DNA of 64,000 bases from Methylobacterium sp. Leaf465 (GCF_001424705.1 NZ_LMRA01000023.1:189004-253003), one strand, 5' to 3'; numbered from the stretch's first letter, positions 27,324 to 38,138 are shown. The notes: generated from the letters alone by a model not told the origin. Program-made: numbers and translations.

Positions 27324-28660
27324 GACGGTCGCGGTCCTGGCGGGTGTTCTGGGAAGATCCGGGCGAGGGAATGTGCCGAATCCGCCCTCCTTACGCGCTC
27401 CAGCGCGGCCTCGAAAGGGAGGCGCGTCGCCGGCAAGGCATCCGGCCGCCCGGACAGCACCACGTCGTACCACCCGTCCCGCCCGACGAGGGTGAGGTCG
27501 GCGGCGCCCGGATGGGCGCAGCCCTTGGGGCAGCCCGAGACATGGGCGCGCAGGCCGCGCGCCGCGAAGGGCCGGAACGCCTCGGCCAGGCGGGCCGCGT
27601 CGTGCAGGGTCGGGGTCGAGCCCGACGCGCAGGCCGGCGCGCCTGGGCAGGCCGCCACCGCCCCGCGCGGATCGTCGGCCCGCGTCAGGAAGCCGGCCCC
27701 GGCCAGGGTTTCCCGCGCGGCTTCGGCAACGGCGGCGGCGGCGCAGACGAGGAGGAGGCCGCGGGTCGGCGAGAGGCGCAGGTCCGCGCCGCCGACGGCG
27801 TCCGCCGTGTCGGCGAGCGCGTCGAGGGCGTCGGCGGTGCAGCGGCCGAAGGGGGCGTCGACGAGGAGGGCGACGCGCCCCTCCGCCCTCGGGGGCGAGA
27901 ATCGCCGGGACTCGCTGTCCGGGAGAGATAGGGGTGGCAGGGCCAGCAAGCCCGGGCTCAGGGCGGCCGACTCGGCCGGCCCGGCGATGCGCTGCAGGCC
28001 GAAGCGAGCCAGGGTCTCCGCCCGGGCCGCTGCCGGAACATCGCGCATCCGCCGTTGCCCGCTCGCCGCCAGCAGGCGCAGGGCCGCCTCGATGATGGTC
28101 GGCGCCGCACCGTCGGGCAGGCGCCACCAGGCCGCGTCGCCGGCGAGGCGCAGGGCAAAACCCGCGCGCGTGACGACGGCGTGAAGGTCGGCCTCCGCCG
28201 AACCGAGGCTGATCCCGTGCGTGGCCGCTTCGACGGCCACCAGCGACTTCGGCGGCAGGCCCGGGATCACCCGCCCGATCGCCTCGATGGCCTGGGCCAG
28301 GGCCGGGACCGCCTCGGGTTCGAGCCCGGCCAGCGGCGTGGTCAGGGTCAGGCGTTGCGGGCCCCCGTCGTGGCGGACATCCCCGAGACCGACGGCCGCC
28401 AGCGCCTCGGCGAGGTCGCAGCGGGTCGCCTCGGTCACGCCGCGGATCTGCAGGTTGGCCCGGGCTGTGACGTCGACATGGCCGTTGCCGAAGCGGCGCG
28501 CGCCCGCCGCCACCGCCCGGGCCTGGGCCGGGGTGAGGCGCCCGAGGGGCGGGTGGACGCGGGCAAGGAGGCCGTCGCCGGTGGGCATCGGCCGGGCGAG
28601 GCTGGGGCACCAGCCGCGCCGGCTCGGCGCCTCCGGGGCGACGCGGCGGGGCGCGGTCAT
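27320..28660 (-). CDS. cobG: Precorrin-3B synthase
   Basis: A 446-residue CobG, the oxygen-dependent enzyme that marks the aerobic pathway. It is built like sulfite/nitrite reductases, with two repeated halves. [17 protein letters not shown] is near residue 53, and a C-terminal iron-sulfur cysteine set appears as [11 protein letters not shown] and [11 protein letters not shown]. Its presence shows that the organism makes cobalamin by the aerobic route. The start overlaps the cobN stop and its stop overlaps the cobH start. Confidence 0.9.
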   Translation of the reverse strand: MTAPRRVAPEAPSRRGWCPSLARPMPTGDGLLARVHPPLGRLTPAQARAVAAGARRFGNGHVDVTARANLQIRGVTEATRCDLAEALAAVGLGDVRHDGGPQRLTLTTPLAGLEPEAVPALAQAIEAIGRVIPGLPPKSLVAVEAATHGISLGSAEADLHAVVTRAGFALRLAGDAAWWRLPDGAAPTIIEAALRLLAASGQRRMRDVPAAARAETLARFGLQRIAGPAESAALSPGLLALPPLSLPDSESRRFSPPRAEGRVALLVDAPFGRCTADALDALADTADAVGGADLRLSPTRGLLLVCAAAAVAEAARETLAGAGFLTRADDPRGAVAACPGAPACASGSTPTLHDAARLAEAFRPFAARGLRAHVSGCPKGCAHPGAADLTLVGRDGWYDVVLSGRPDALPATRLPFEAALERVRRADSAHSLARIFPEHPPGPRPS

Positions 28661-31600
28661 TCCGCCGCCTCGCGCAGCAGCTCGTCGGCCGCCATCTCGT
28701 CGGCCGCCATGGCGTTGCGCCGGGTGGTCCAGAGGCCGCGCCGGCGGGCCTCGTCGAAGCGCTCGAGGATGGCGCGGGCCGCCTCCGGATTGGCCGCCCG
28801 CAGGGTCTCGAAGGTCTCGAGGTCGGCGATCATCGCCCCGTAGAGCCGGTCGAGGTCGGCGTCGCACACCGCGTCCGTGGTGGCGGCGAGGACGAAGACC
28901 GCGTCGACCCCCTGTGCCAGTTCCTGGGCGCCGCGATAGCCGTGCCGGAGCTGCGCCGCGATCCAGCGCGGATGGGCGAGGCGGCCCCGGATCAGACGGG
29001 CGGCGTCCTCGCGGGCGGTGCGCGCCTTCGGGGTCTCGGGCGTGGCGACGTCGAGGCTGTAGAGGGCGGGGCTCGCCCCCGTCAGGGCGGCGGCGGCCGA
29101 GAAGCCGCCCATCGCCTCCACGGCGGCGTCGCCGTCGAGAAGGTCGCGCTCGGCGACGTCGAAGGCGTGCACGTAGGCGTCGGCGCCGGCCACCCGGGCG
29201 GCGAAGCCCGCATCCTCGCTGTCCGCCGCGCCCCCATAGGCGTGCGACGTGGCGGCGAGATAGGCCCGCCCGAGATCGTCGCGGCTGTCCCAAGCCCCGT
29301 CGAGGGCGAGGCCGCCGGCCCCCGCGCCGTAGCGCCCGGGCGCCGCGCCGTAGACTCGGGCCGGCGCCTCGCCCCGGCGGCGGGCGGCGGCCAGCGGATT
29401 CTCGTCATCCTCTTCCTCCCGCGCTGCCACTGCCTCGGCGGCCCGGGCGAGGAGCGACAGGGTCTCGGGAAAGGTATCGCGAAAGGCGCCCGAGACCCGC
29501 ACCGTCACGTCGATGCGCGGCCGGTCGAGGAGCGCCAGCGGCAGCACCTCGAAACCGGTGACCCGGGTGGAGGCGTGGTCCCAGACCGGGCGCACGCCCA
29601 TCAGGGCCAGGGCGTGGGCGATGTCTTCGCCACCGGTGCGCAGGGTGGGCGAAGCCCAGAGATCCATGACGATCCGGGCCGGGTACTCGCCCTCGTCCTG
29701 CAGGTAGCGCAGGACCACGGCGTCGGCGGCCCTGGCCCCCAGGGTGGTGGCGGCCCGGGTCGGCAGGCTGCGCGGGTCGAGGGTGGCGAGGTTGCGGCCC
29801 GTGGGCATCACGTCGGTGCGCCCGCGCGACGGCGAGCCGGCGGGACCGGGCGCCACGAAGCGGCCGTCGAGGCCACGCAGCAGGCCGAGGCGCTCGCCCT
29901 CCGCGCAGGCGGCCACCGCCTCCGAGGCCTCGGCCCCGGCCCGGCCGAACACGTGCAGCCCGTCGCGCGCGGTCACCTCGCCGAGGTCGCAGAGATGCGC
30001 GTCGAGGGCCGCGAGCGCGTCCGGCATCGGCGTGTCGGCGTCGATCCCGGCACCGGCGAGCAGCCCGGCCGACATCGCCTCGTCCAGGATGGTGCGCGCC
30101 AGGATCGCGGCGCGGCGCGGGTCGAGGACGCTGGCGGCGGAGTATTCCTCCACGAGCGCGCGCAGGCGCGCCGCGTCGGGGTCGAGCCCCGTCACGCCGG
30201 TCTGCGGCGTCAGGTGTCCGAGGGCGACGCCCCCGAGGCGCCGCTTCAGGGGCGCGGCCTCGCCCGGATCGTCGACGATGAAGGGATAGACCACCGGGAG
30301 CGCCCCGACGGCGCGGGCCGGCCAGCAATCCGGCGAAAGGGCGACGGCCTTGCCCGGCAGCCACTCGGCGGTGCCGTGGGTGCCGAGGTGAACGAGGGCG
30401 TCGAACCGGCTGCGCAGCCCGAGGTGGAAGGCCAGATAGGCGTGGGTCGGCACCGCGTCTGGGTCGTGATAGGCGGCCTTGCGGTCCGTCGACCGCCCGC
30501 GATCGGGCTGCAGGAAGACCGCGAGGCGCCCGCCCGCAGGGGCCACGCTCGCGAAGCGGAACGCGCCGTCCCGGCAGACCGGGTCGGCCTCGGGCGGACC
30601 CCATTCGGCGTCGAGGGCCGCGCGCGCGGTCTCGGGCAGCGTGCCGAACCAGTCCCGGTAGGCATCGAGGTCGACCGCGAAGTCCTTCGGCCCCTGCGTC
30701 AGACCCCGCATCAGTGCCTCGGCGTCCGGCAATGCGCCGATGCCGTAGCCGGCCTGCGCCAAGTCCGCGACGATCGCCCGCGCGCTCTCCGGCGTGTCGA
30801 GGCCGACGGCAAAGCCCGCGCGGCCGCCGCGGGCGGGATAGTCCGAAAGCACCAGGGCGAGGCGGCGCTCGGCCCGGGGGAGCCGGGCAAGGCGGATCCA
30901 GGCGGCGGCACGCTCGGCCAGGGCCGCGATGCCCTCCGGGTGCGGCACGGCACGGCGCTCGGCGAAGCCCTCGGTTTCCGGACCCTCCTCCTTGAACGAG
31001 ATCGGAAACCCGGAGAGCCGGCCGTCGAATTCCGGCAGGGCGACCTGCATTGCGAGGTCGGCCGCACCCATGCCCCGGGCGGAGGCGGCCCAGGCGTCCC
31101 GCGCCGCGCCGATGCTGAAGGCCTGTAGGACCGGGCAATCGGCGGCATCGAGGACGAACCCGGCATCCTCCCGCGCCGAGAAGGCGGTGGCGGCGATGAC
31201 GATGGCGGGCCGATGCGCCGCGATGGCCGCCCGGAGGGGCGCGATCGCGGCGGGGTCCTTCAGGCTCGACACCGCCACGGCCAGCACCGCAAGGCCGCGC
31301 GCCTGGAGCGCGGCGCCCAACGCGGCGATCGGCGCGGTGTCGCCCGAGAGCACGCTGGACCGGTAGACCACGACCAGCGCCAGCGGCGCCTCGGCCGGGG
31401 CGGTCTGGAACGGTCGTCCGGCGGCGCGGGCCTGCCCGTCCGCGACGGGGCCGCAGCCCGGGCAGCAGACGAAGCCGCGGGGTAGGGGCAGGGGCGCCTC
31501 GACCGCCGCGGGATATCCGATCGCGGCGGCCATGCGCCCGACCAGGCGGCGCAGGTTCGCCGTGCCTCCGGCCCGGAAATAGGCGTCGAAGTCGGGGGCG

Positions 31601-32010
31601 AGCTCCGGCTTCGTCGAATAGGCGTCGAGGCGCGGGTCGGGCCGGTCGTCGCCCGGCAGCACCACGAGCGCCACCCCGGCGGCGCGGGCGGCCGCGCTGG
31701 CGCGCTCGATGCCGTAGCGCCAGTAATCGAGGCCGCCGAGACAGCGGATCACCACCATCCGCGCCTGGGCGATCACCGACTCGACGTAGAGGTCGACCGA
31801 CATCGGGTGGCGAAGTTTCGCGAGCTTGGCGAGCCGCAGGGTCGGGCCTCCGGCCGAACCCGGCGGGAAGACCGCCGCGTGGGCGCCAGCCATGCCGAAG
31901 AGATCCGAATCGGTGAAGGACAGGAAGACGATGTCCCCCGGCGCCTGACCGAGATCGATCGCGGCTTCGCCCTCGTCGAGGGAGACCGTATCGATGCGGA
32001 TCAGGTGCAT
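28657..32010 (-). CDS. cobN: Cobaltochelatase subunit CobN
   Basis: An 1117-residue large subunit of the ATP-dependent aerobic cobaltochelatase, which with CobS and CobT inserts cobalt into hydrogenobyrinate a,c-diamide. Family blocks seen are [55 protein letters not shown] and [13 protein letters not shown]. It is related to magnesium chelatase subunit H. The length is in the normal range for alphaproteobacterial CobN. cobS and cobT are not in the window. Confidence 0.93.
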   Translation of the reverse strand: MHLIRIDTVSLDEGEAAIDLGQAPGDIVFLSFTDSDLFGMAGAHAAVFPPGSAGGPTLRLAKLAKLRHPMSVDLYVESVIAQARMVVIRCLGGLDYWRYGIERASAAARAAGVALVVLPGDDRPDPRLDAYSTKPELAPDFDAYFRAGGTANLRRLVGRMAAAIGYPAAVEAPLPLPRGFVCCPGCGPVADGQARAAGRPFQTAPAEAPLALVVVYRSSVLSGDTAPIAALGAALQARGLAVLAVAVSSLKDPAAIAPLRAAIAAHRPAIVIAATAFSAREDAGFVLDAADCPVLQAFSIGAARDAWAASARGMGAADLAMQVALPEFDGRLSGFPISFKEEGPETEGFAERRAVPHPEGIAALAERAAAWIRLARLPRAERRLALVLSDYPARGGRAGFAVGLDTPESARAIVADLAQAGYGIGALPDAEALMRGLTQGPKDFAVDLDAYRDWFGTLPETARAALDAEWGPPEADPVCRDGAFRFASVAPAGGRLAVFLQPDRGRSTDRKAAYHDPDAVPTHAYLAFHLGLRSRFDALVHLGTHGTAEWLPGKAVALSPDCWPARAVGALPVVYPFIVDDPGEAAPLKRRLGGVALGHLTPQTGVTGLDPDAARLRALVEEYSAASVLDPRRAAILARTILDEAMSAGLLAGAGIDADTPMPDALAALDAHLCDLGEVTARDGLHVFGRAGAEASEAVAACAEGERLGLLRGLDGRFVAPGPAGSPSRGRTDVMPTGRNLATLDPRSLPTRAATTLGARAADAVVLRYLQDEGEYPARIVMDLWASPTLRTGGEDIAHALALMGVRPVWDHASTRVTGFEVLPLALLDRPRIDVTVRVSGAFRDTFPETLSLLARAAEAVAAREEEDDENPLAAARRRGEAPARVYGAAPGRYGAGAGGLALDGAWDSRDDLGRAYLAATSHAYGGAADSEDAGFAARVAGADAYVHAFDVAERDLLDGDAAVEAMGGFSAAAALTGASPALYSLDVATPETPKARTAREDAARLIRGRLAHPRWIAAQLRHGYRGAQELAQGVDAVFVLAATTDAVCDADLDRLYGAMIADLETFETLRAANPEAARAILERFDEARRRGLWTTRRNAMAADEMAADELLREAAE

Positions 32011-32019
32011 GGCGGACGC

Positions 32020-33054
32020 TTATCCCGCCAAGGCGGCGGCGACGGCGGCCTGGTCGAACCCCTTGAGGCCGATCACCACGAGGCGGCCGTCGCGGGGCTC
32101 GCTGGACTTCCAGGGGCGGTCGTAATGGTGGGCGATGCGGGCACCGACGCCCTGGACCACGAGGCGCATCGGCTTGCCGGTAACCTCGGCGAAGCCCTTG
32201 ATGCGCAGCACGCCCTCCGTCTCGGCGGCGCGGGCGACGCGGATGGCCAGGTCCTCGGCCGAGGCCGTGGCCGCCACCGGCAGCGCCACCGAATCGAAGT
32301 CGTCGTGGTCGTGGTCCTCGCCCTCGCCGTGGTGGGACGGACGCGCGTCGAGGTCGTCCTCGGCCGCCGCCTGGATCCCCAGGATCACGCGCGGGTCGAG
32401 GCGGCCGTGCTCGGCCTCCACCATCTTCACCGCGCGGGGCAGGTGTTCGGTGACCTCGGCCCGGACCTTGGCGCGCCCGGCCTCGTCGAGGAGGTCGGCC
32501 TTGTTCATCACCACGAGGTCGGCGCAGAGGAGCTGGTCCTCGAACACCTCCTCGAGGGGATTGTCGTGGTCGACGCTGGCGTCGTCCGCGCGCTGGGCGG
32601 CGAGCGCCGCCGGATCGTCGGCGAAGAAGCCGGCGGCCACGGCCGGGCCGTCGATGACCGCGACCACGCCGTCCACCGTCACCCGCGAGCGGATCGCCGG
32701 CCACTGGAAGGCCTGGACCAGGGGTTTGGGCAGGGCGAGGCCCGAGGTCTCGATCAGGATGTGCTCGGGCGGATCGGCCCGGTCGAGGAGCTTGTTCAGG
32801 GCCGGCACGAAATCGTCGGCCACGGTGCAGCAGATGCAGCCGTTGGCGAGCTCGACGATGTCCTCGTCGCCGCAGCCCTCGATGCCGCAGGCGGCCAGGA
32901 ACGAGCCGTCGAAGCCGATGTCGCCGAACTCGTTGACGATGATGGCGAGGCGCCGGCCGTTCGCGTTCTCCACGAGGTGGCGCACCAGGGTGGTCTTGCC
33001 GGCCCCGAGGAAGCCCGTGACGATGGTGCAGGGGATCTTGGCGACGAGGGTCAT
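32020..33054 (-). CDS. cobW: CobW, GTP-dependent metallochaperone-like protein
   Basis: A 344-residue CobW of the G3E P-loop GTPase family. Walker A GFLGAGKTT begins near residue 14, EFGDIGFDGS follows, and ELANGCICCTV gives the CxCC metal site. A His/Asp-rich loop (HHGEGEDHDHDD, near 245) and a C-terminal CobW_C domain complete it. It is thought to deliver cobalt to the chelatase. It starts at 33054, overlapping the DUF1636 stop by four bases, and lies 9 bases before cobN. Confidence 0.92.
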   Translation of the reverse strand: MTLVAKIPCTIVTGFLGAGKTTLVRHLVENANGRRLAIIVNEFGDIGFDGSFLAACGIEGCGDEDIVELANGCICCTVADDFVPALNKLLDRADPPEHILIETSGLALPKPLVQAFQWPAIRSRVTVDGVVAVIDGPAVAAGFFADDPAALAAQRADDASVDHDNPLEEVFEDQLLCADLVVMNKADLLDEAGRAKVRAEVTEHLPRAVKMVEAEHGRLDPRVILGIQAAAEDDLDARPSHHGEGEDHDHDDFDSVALPVAATASAEDLAIRVARAAETEGVLRIKGFAEVTGKPMRLVVQGVGARIAHHYDRPWKSSEPRDGRLVVIGLKGFDQAAVAAALAG

Positions 33055-33491
33055 TCGGCGGCGTCCGGAAGGGGGGGCGCCGCGACGGGCGGCGGGAATG
33101 GGGGAAGGCGGGCGACGACGCCCTTGCGGAATTCCTGCGGCCGGGCCTTCCACGGCACGATGCCGTCCGGCGTCTCGGCATAGAGCGCCACGCCGTCCAG
33201 GATGGTGCCGGCCGACGCGACCGGGTCGAGATCGCCGTAGACGTAGGTCCAGCGGCCTTGCGAGGCCACCGCCACCGTGCAGGGGCGCTTGCAAACCGAG
33301 AGGCATTCGACGCTCTCGACCGTGATGCCCGGGTGGCCGCCGGCGCTCACGGCGTCCTGAAGCGCGGCGAGCAGGCGGGCGCCCGCCCGCGGCTCCGAGG
33401 CGTCGCCGGCCGTCCGGCAGGTGGCGCAGACGTAGAGGGTGACGGCGGCGTGGTCCGTGTCAGGCCGCGGGTCGGGCATGTGGTCAGGCAT
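33051..33491 (-). CDS. DUF1636 predicted metal-binding protein
   Basis: A 146-residue ferredoxin-like small protein. The cysteines in VCATCRTAG (near 22-25) and SVECLSVCKRPCTVAVA (near 61-69) resemble a thioredoxin-like [2Fe-2S] or metal-binding arrangement. Later motifs are WTYVYGDLDP and IVPWKARPQEFRKGVVARLPP. DUF1636 often sits next to cobW and CbtAB, so a role in cobalt handling is likely but unproven. It starts at 33491, with an overlap of 8 bases into the cbtA 3' end. Confidence 0.8.
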   Translation of the reverse strand: MPDHMPDPRPDTDHAAVTLYVCATCRTAGDASEPRAGARLLAALQDAVSAGGHPGITVESVECLSVCKRPCTVAVASQGRWTYVYGDLDPVASAGTILDGVALYAETPDGIVPWKARPQEFRKGVVARLPPFPPPVAAPPLPDAAE

Positions 33492-34254
33492 GGGTCGGCC
33501 GCGCGTGGGTCGGCCGGGTCTTGCCGAACAGCCCCCAGGCCCAGCCATAGGCCAACCCGATCACCGCCCAGAACACGAAGGCGATGCCCAGCGAGCGCGC
33601 CGCGAACTGCGCGGCGTAGGAGGCCGGCAGGTTCGAGGCGGCGTGGCTCGCCTCCGGCGCACCCGCGAGATGGGGCGCGACGAGGAGCACAATGCCGCCC
33701 GCGATGGTGATCGGCGCCCGCCGGATCGCGATAAGGTAGAGCCCCATGGCGGTGGCCGTGGCGGTCATCACCCACCAGAACTGGCGGTCGGCCAGCGGCG
33801 CGGCCTCCATTCCGGGGAGTTCCGGCGCGAGGCCGAGGGCGGGGGCCAGCGCCACCGCGAGGAAGCCGCCGATGGCGAAGCGCAGGCCGGTCTCGGGGTT
33901 GGGCTCGCGGTTGCAGGCCAGGAGCACGGCACCGAGCAGGAACGCGTAGCCGACGCCGCCCACCAGGGTGGCGAGCGCGGTGAAGGCCATGCGCGGCAGG
34001 CCGGGGCCAGGCTGCCAGTCGGGCGCGACCTCGCCGCCCGCCACCGAGGGATCCTTGGTGCCGTGATCGTGACCGCCATGGACGCGGACGATCAGCGAGG
34101 CGGGGGTCGGCCGAACGGGGGCGGCGGAGGCCTGCGTCTCGTAGCGCTCGGCCGCGATGATGAGCGGCGAGGTGAGTGCGAGCTGCAGGCCCGTCGCGAC
34201 GACGGCCGCGAGGAGGCCGGCGACCAGGGCCGCCGACACGAGCCGGATGATCAT
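33484..34254 (-). CDS. cbtA: Cobalt transporter subunit CbtA
   Basis: A 256-residue membrane protein with about five to six hydrophobic segments, beginning MIIRLVSAALVAGLLAAVVATGLQ. A His motif (VHGGHDHG, near 58-65) lies in the first extracytoplasmic loop, and FAIGGFLAVALAPALGLAPELPG is near residue 130. The family is a proposed B12-regulated cobalt importer. It lies between cbtB, 27 bases upstream, and the DUF1636 gene, behind a cobalamin riboswitch, which supports the assignment. Confidence 0.85.
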   Translation of the reverse strand: MIIRLVSAALVAGLLAAVVATGLQLALTSPLIIAAERYETQASAAPVRPTPASLIVRVHGGHDHGTKDPSVAGGEVAPDWQPGPGLPRMAFTALATLVGGVGYAFLLGAVLLACNREPNPETGLRFAIGGFLAVALAPALGLAPELPGMEAAPLADRQFWWVMTATATAMGLYLIAIRRAPITIAGGIVLLVAPHLAGAPEASHAASNLPASYAAQFAARSLGIAFVFWAVIGLAYGWAWGLFGKTRPTHARPTHA

Positions 34255-34281
34255 GGGATTGTCTGCCTTAAGCGGAGACGC

Positions 34282-34458
34282 TCAGTGGCAGGGGAAGTTC
34301 TGGCTGTGGCGGAAGTCGTGCGCCGCGTTGTGCAGCGCCATCGCGGGGGCGAAGCCTGCCATGAATACGAGGCCGAGGCCAAGGAAGGCGGCCACGAGCA
34401 CGGCGCCGAGGCGCTCGTTGGTGCGGGTGCCGGTCAGGACGAGGGTGTTGGTCGACAT
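34282..34458 (-). CDS. cbtB: Cobalt transporter subunit CbtB
   Basis: A 58-residue protein with one membrane helix (LGAVLVAAFLGLGLVFMAGF) and a His-containing C-terminus (ALHNAAHDFRHSQNFPCH). This single-span, His-tailed form is the CbtB family, always paired with CbtA. Two in-frame ATGs compete. 34458 is chosen because AGGAG then lies 9 bases upstream, whereas for 34467 it would touch the start codon. It is the first gene after the riboswitch. Confidence 0.85.
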   Translation of the reverse strand: MSTNTLVLTGTRTNERLGAVLVAAFLGLGLVFMAGFAPAMALHNAAHDFRHSQNFPCH

Positions 34459-34504
34459 CGGGTTCATCTCCTGGCCGCCCCGCCGGCGGCCGTCAAGCAT
34501 CGAG

Positions 34505-34685
34505 CGGGAGGACGGCAGGTCTCCTGGCTCGCGGGTCGCTGGTCCTGCCGCCTTCCCGGATCGCTCCAGTGGCTGATGGCAGTTCCGTCTCCGCTCACAG
34601 TTGCGGGGGCAGCTGCGGTTTCGAGGTCGCCCCCTCACCGCATTCCCTTTTCACCCCGTCGCCGGGGCACCGTCCGATCCACGCT
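34505..34685 (-). promoter_or_regulatory. Cobalamin riboswitch
   Basis: Read on the minus strand, the region starts with GGTGCCCCGGCG, contains GGGAATGCGGTG, GCAGCTGCCCCCGCAACTG and GGGAAGGCGGCAGGAC, and ends with the B12 box AGCCAGGAGACCTGCC (34514-34529). These are the expected elements in the expected order. It sits about 50 bases before cbtB, so it should shut off cbtB-cbtA-DUF1636-cobW-cobN-cobGHIJ when adenosylcobalamin is plentiful. Limits are approximate. Confidence 0.92.
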
Positions 34686-34774
34686 TCTACGCGGTTGCCG
34701 ATCCGCTGACAACGCGGCCCGGATCGGATTCCCGCCTTTGACCCGGGACCTCGATTTCGGGCACAGCAGGCCGC

Positions 34775-35308
34775 ATGCCGCATCCTCCACCCAGACTGAC
34801 CCTCGTGCTCGGCGGCGCGCGCTCCGGCAAGAGCGCCCATGCCGAGGGGCTGATCGAGGCGCAGCCTCGGCCCTGGCTCTACCTCGCCACCGCCCAGGCC
34901 TGGGACGACGAGATGCGCGAGCGCATCGCGCTCCACCGCGCCCGCCGCCCGGACGGCTGGATCACGCAGGACGTGCCGCTCGCCCTGCCCGAGGCGGTCG
35001 CCGCCGCGACCGGGCCGGTGCTGGTCGATTGCCTCACCCTCTGGCTCACCAACCTGATCCTGGCGGAGGCCGACGTGGACGCCGCCACCGCCGCGCTGCT
35101 CGCGGCCTGCGCGGCGGCCCCCGGCCCGGTGGTCCTGGTGGGCAACGAGGTCGGCCTCGGGATCGTGCCGGACAACGCGCTGGCCCGCCGTTTCCGCGAT
35201 GCGGCGGGGCGCCTGCACCAGCGCCTCGCGGCCCAGGCGGACCGCGTCGTCCTCACGGTGGCGGGCCTGCCCCTGATCGTGAAACCCCAACCCGGAGCCA
35301 CCCCATGA
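34775..35308 (+). CDS. cobU: Adenosylcobinamide kinase/guanylyltransferase
   Basis: A 177-residue bifunctional enzyme (CobU, called CobP in Pseudomonas nomenclature) that phosphorylates adenosylcobinamide and attaches GMP in lower-ligand assembly. Walker A GGARSGKS is at residues 13-20, YLATAQAWDDEM follows, DCLTLWLTN is near 89, and GNEVGLGIVP is near 126. It starts the plus-strand operon, with its stop overlapping the cobO start by four bases. No riboswitch is seen on this strand. Confidence 0.92.
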   Translation: MPHPPPRLTLVLGGARSGKSAHAEGLIEAQPRPWLYLATAQAWDDEMRERIALHRARRPDGWITQDVPLALPEAVAAATGPVLVDCLTLWLTNLILAEADVDAATAALLAACAAAPGPVVLVGNEVGLGIVPDNALARRFRDAAGRLHQRLAAQADRVVLTVAGLPLIVKPQPGATP

Positions 35309-35904
35309 CCGACGCCGACCGCCATCGCGAAAAGATGGAGAAGCGCAAGGCCGTCCAGGATGCCGAGGTGGCGGAGAAGACGATCGAGAAGGGGCTCCTC
35401 ATCGTCAACACCGGGCCCGGGAAGGGCAAGACCACGGCGGCCCTCGGGCTGATGCTGCGGGCGCTGGGCCACGGCTGGCGCGTCGGCGTGGTGCAGTTCA
35501 TCAAGGGTGCCTGGGACACCGGCGAGAAGCACGCCCTCACGGCCTTCGGCGACCGGATCGACTGGCACACCCTCGGCGAGGGCTTCACCTGGGAAACCCA
35601 GGACAAGGCCCGCGACATCGCCGCCGCCGAGCACGCCTGGGCCAAGGCCCTCGACCTCATGGCCGATCCGACGATCCGCCTCGTGGTGCTGGACGAGCTC
35701 AACATCGCCCTGCGCTACGACTACCTGGACCTCGAGGCCGTGGTGGCGGCCTTCCGGGCGCGCCGACCGGACCTCCACGTCGTGGTCACCGGCCGCAACG
35801 CCAAGCCGGCCCTGATCGAGGCCGCCGACCTCGTCACCGAGATGGCGGTCGTGAAGCATCACTTCGCCGCCGGGGTGAAGGCGCAGGTGGGCATCGAATT
35901 CTGA
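35305..35904 (+). CDS. cobO: Cob(I)yrinic acid a,c-diamide adenosyltransferase
   Basis: A 199-residue CobO (BtuR/CobA type), which transfers the adenosyl group of ATP to cobalt(I). The P-loop NTGPGKGKTT lies at residues 35-44. VVQFIKGAWDTGEKHAL, LGEGFTWETQDKARDI and VLDELNIALRYDYL are family motifs. The ATG at 35305 overlaps the cobU stop. Its own stop overlaps the start of the next gene by one base (TGATG). Confidence 0.93.
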   Translation: MTDADRHREKMEKRKAVQDAEVAEKTIEKGLLIVNTGPGKGKTTAALGLMLRALGHGWRVGVVQFIKGAWDTGEKHALTAFGDRIDWHTLGEGFTWETQDKARDIAAAEHAWAKALDLMADPTIRLVVLDELNIALRYDYLDLEAVVAAFRARRPDLHVVVTGRNAKPALIEAADLVTEMAVVKHHFAAGVKAQVGIEF

Positions 35905-36620
35905 TGCGCTTCGTCCTCGGCCCGGTCGGGCTCCTTGTCCTGTCGGGCATCCATCCGGCCTGCGCTGAAACCGCGCCGGCCTGGCCGGCCAGCTATCTCG
36001 GCCGCGTCGAGGCCCTGGCGGTGGTGGAGGGCCTGAACGCCCGGCTGCTCGCCAGCCGCTCCGCCACCGCGACCCTCGAAGGCTGGTGCGCCGAGCACGG
36101 CATGGCCGCGACGCCGCGGCTCGCGGCGAATCGGCAGCGCGGCGCGGACAAGCCCGCCTCGGAGGAGACGCGCCGGCGCCTGAATGCCGTCCCCGACACC
36201 GTCCTCCGCTACCGTCAGGTGCGGCTCGCCTGCGGCGACCACGTCCTGTCGGAGGCGGACAACTGGTACGTGCCCGAGCGCCTGACCCCGGAGATGAACC
36301 GCCTGCTCGAGACCACCGACACGCCGTTCGGCCGGGCGGTCCAGGCCCTCGGCACGACGCGGCAGACCATCGGGGCGGAACTCCTGTGGCAGCCCCTGCC
36401 GCAAGGGTGGGAGCAGGCGCCGCCCCCGGCGTCGACCTGCGGCGACCTCGCGATTCCCGACCATCTGTTCCGGCACCGGGCCGTGCTGTTCACGGCGGAG
36501 CGCGTGCCGTTCTCGGAGGTGGTCGAGACCTACGGGGCCGCCATCCTGGCCTTTCGTCGCGCCGCGCGGCCCGCCGATCCGGCCTGCGCCGCATCCCCGT
36601 CGGACGGGCCGCAGCCATGA
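35904..36620 (+). CDS. Secreted chorismate-lyase-like (UbiC fold) protein, function unknown
   Basis: A 238-residue protein with a signal peptide ([21 protein letters not shown]) and a mature part resembling the chorismate lyase/UbiC superfamily: [30 protein letters not shown], then [13 protein letters not shown], and [22 protein letters not shown] near the end. UbiC itself is cytoplasmic, so an exported relative is unusual. It is coupled to cobO by a one-base overlap and to cobQ by a four-base overlap. Four cysteines in the mature part could form disulphides. The fold call is by eye and a cobalamin role is only inferred. Confidence 0.55.
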   Translation: MRFVLGPVGLLVLSGIHPACAETAPAWPASYLGRVEALAVVEGLNARLLASRSATATLEGWCAEHGMAATPRLAANRQRGADKPASEETRRRLNAVPDTVLRYRQVRLACGDHVLSEADNWYVPERLTPEMNRLLETTDTPFGRAVQALGTTRQTIGAELLWQPLPQGWEQAPPPASTCGDLAIPDHLFRHRAVLFTAERVPFSEVVETYGAAILAFRRAARPADPACAASPSDGPQP

Positions 36621-38071
36621 CCCGCGCCCTCATGATCCAGGGCACCGGCTCGGATGTCGGCAAGTCGCTGATCGTGGCCGGGCTGTGCCGGGTCTTCTCG
36701 CGGCGCGGGCTCGCCGTGCGGCCCTTCAAGCCGCAGAACATGTCGAACAATGCCGCCGTCACCGCCGATGGCGGCGAGATCGGGCGGGCCCAGGCGTTGC
36801 AGGCGCGGGCGGCGGGGGTGGCGCTCTCGGTGCACATGAACCCGGTGCTGCTGAAGCCCCAGAGCGAGACCGGCAGCCAGGTCGTGGTCCAGGGCCGCAT
36901 GGTCGGCACCGCCAGGGCGCGGGACTATCAGGCCTGGAAGCCGCGTCTCCTCGCCTCCGTGCTGGAGAGCTTCTCGTACCTGAAGGCGCAAGCCGACCTC
37001 GTGGTGGTGGAGGGGGCGGGCTCGGCGTCCGAGGTCAACCTGCGGGCCGGCGACATCGCGAATATGGGATTCGCCCGCGCCACCGGCACGCCGGTGATCC
37101 TGCTCGGCGACATCGACCGGGGCGGCGTCATCGCCAGCCTCGTGGGCACCAAGGCGGTGATCGACCCGGAGGACGCCGCGATGATCCGGGGCTTCCTCGT
37201 CAACCGCTTCCGCGGCGATCCCAGCCTGTTCGCCGACGGCATGGCCACCATCGCGCAGGCGACCGGCTGGCCGAGCTTCGGGCTGATCCCGCACTTTCCC
37301 GACGCGGCGCGCCTGCCGGCGGAGGACGCCCTCGGCCTCGCGGGCTCGGACACCGGATCGGCCCGGCGCAGGGTCGTTGCCGTGCCGGTGCTGCCGCGCA
37401 TCGCCAATTTCGACGACCTCGACCCGCTTCGGGCCGAGCCCGACGTGGCGGTGGTGCTGGTGCGCCCGGGCGAGCCGATCCCGGTGGCCGACCTCGTGCT
37501 CCTGCCGGGCTCGAAGACCACCATCGACGACCTCGACGCCTTTCGCTCGGAGGGCTGGGACATCGACCTGCGCGCCCATGTCCGGCGCGGCGGGCGGGTG
37601 CTCGGGCTGTGCGGCGGCTACCAGATGCTCGGCCGGCGCATCGACGACCCGCACGGCATCGAGGGTGCGCCCCGCTCCGTGCCGGGTCTCGGGCTCCTCG
37701 ACGTCGAGACCGTGATGACGCCGGTGAAGCATCTGGCCGCCGTGACCGGCACGAGCCAGCCGGACGGCGTGCCGTTCTCGGGCTACGAGATGCATGTGGG
37801 CGACACCACCGGGCCGGACACCGCGCGTCCGGCGATCCGGCTCGCGGACGGGCGCCTCGACGGCGCGGTCTCGGCCGACGGCCGCGTCACCGGCACCTAC
37901 GTGCACGGCCTGTTCGCCGACGACCGCCAGCGGGGCGCCTGGCTCGGCCGCCTGGGGGCGGCCCCGAGCGGGCTGGCCTACGAGGCCGGCATCGAGGCGG
38001 TACTCGACCGGCTCGCGGATCATTGCGAGGCGCATGTCGCCTGCGACGCGCTGCTCGCCCTGGCCTCGTAG
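36617..38071 (+). CDS. cobQ: Cobyric acid synthase
   Basis: A 484-residue CobQ, which amidates side chains b, d, e and g of adenosylcobyrinate a,c-diamide. The N-terminal [17 protein letters not shown] is at residues 10-26. [11 protein letters not shown] follows. The C-terminal triad glutaminase has Cys332 in [10 protein letters not shown] and a late GTYVHGLF. The start overlaps the preceding stop by four bases. It ends the cobU-cobO-(UbiC-like)-cobQ operon. Confidence 0.94.
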   Translation: MTRALMIQGTGSDVGKSLIVAGLCRVFSRRGLAVRPFKPQNMSNNAAVTADGGEIGRAQALQARAAGVALSVHMNPVLLKPQSETGSQVVVQGRMVGTARARDYQAWKPRLLASVLESFSYLKAQADLVVVEGAGSASEVNLRAGDIANMGFARATGTPVILLGDIDRGGVIASLVGTKAVIDPEDAAMIRGFLVNRFRGDPSLFADGMATIAQATGWPSFGLIPHFPDAARLPAEDALGLAGSDTGSARRRVVAVPVLPRIANFDDLDPLRAEPDVAVVLVRPGEPIPVADLVLLPGSKTTIDDLDAFRSEGWDIDLRAHVRRGGRVLGLCGGYQMLGRRIDDPHGIEGAPRSVPGLGLLDVETVMTPVKHLAAVTGTSQPDGVPFSGYEMHVGDTTGPDTARPAIRLADGRLDGAVSADGRVTGTYVHGLFADDRQRGAWLGRLGAAPSGLAYEAGIEAVLDRLADHCEAHVACDALLALAS

Positions 38072-38138
38072 CGTCCCGACGGTTTTAGGCTTGGCGCCGG
38101 AACGCCTGCCTCACGACGGGTGCGGCGAGGAAGCCTCC

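Noticed and set aside
34686..34774. Second cobalamin riboswitch on the plus strand before cobU
   Set aside because: No B12 box or other riboswitch elements are found in that orientation.
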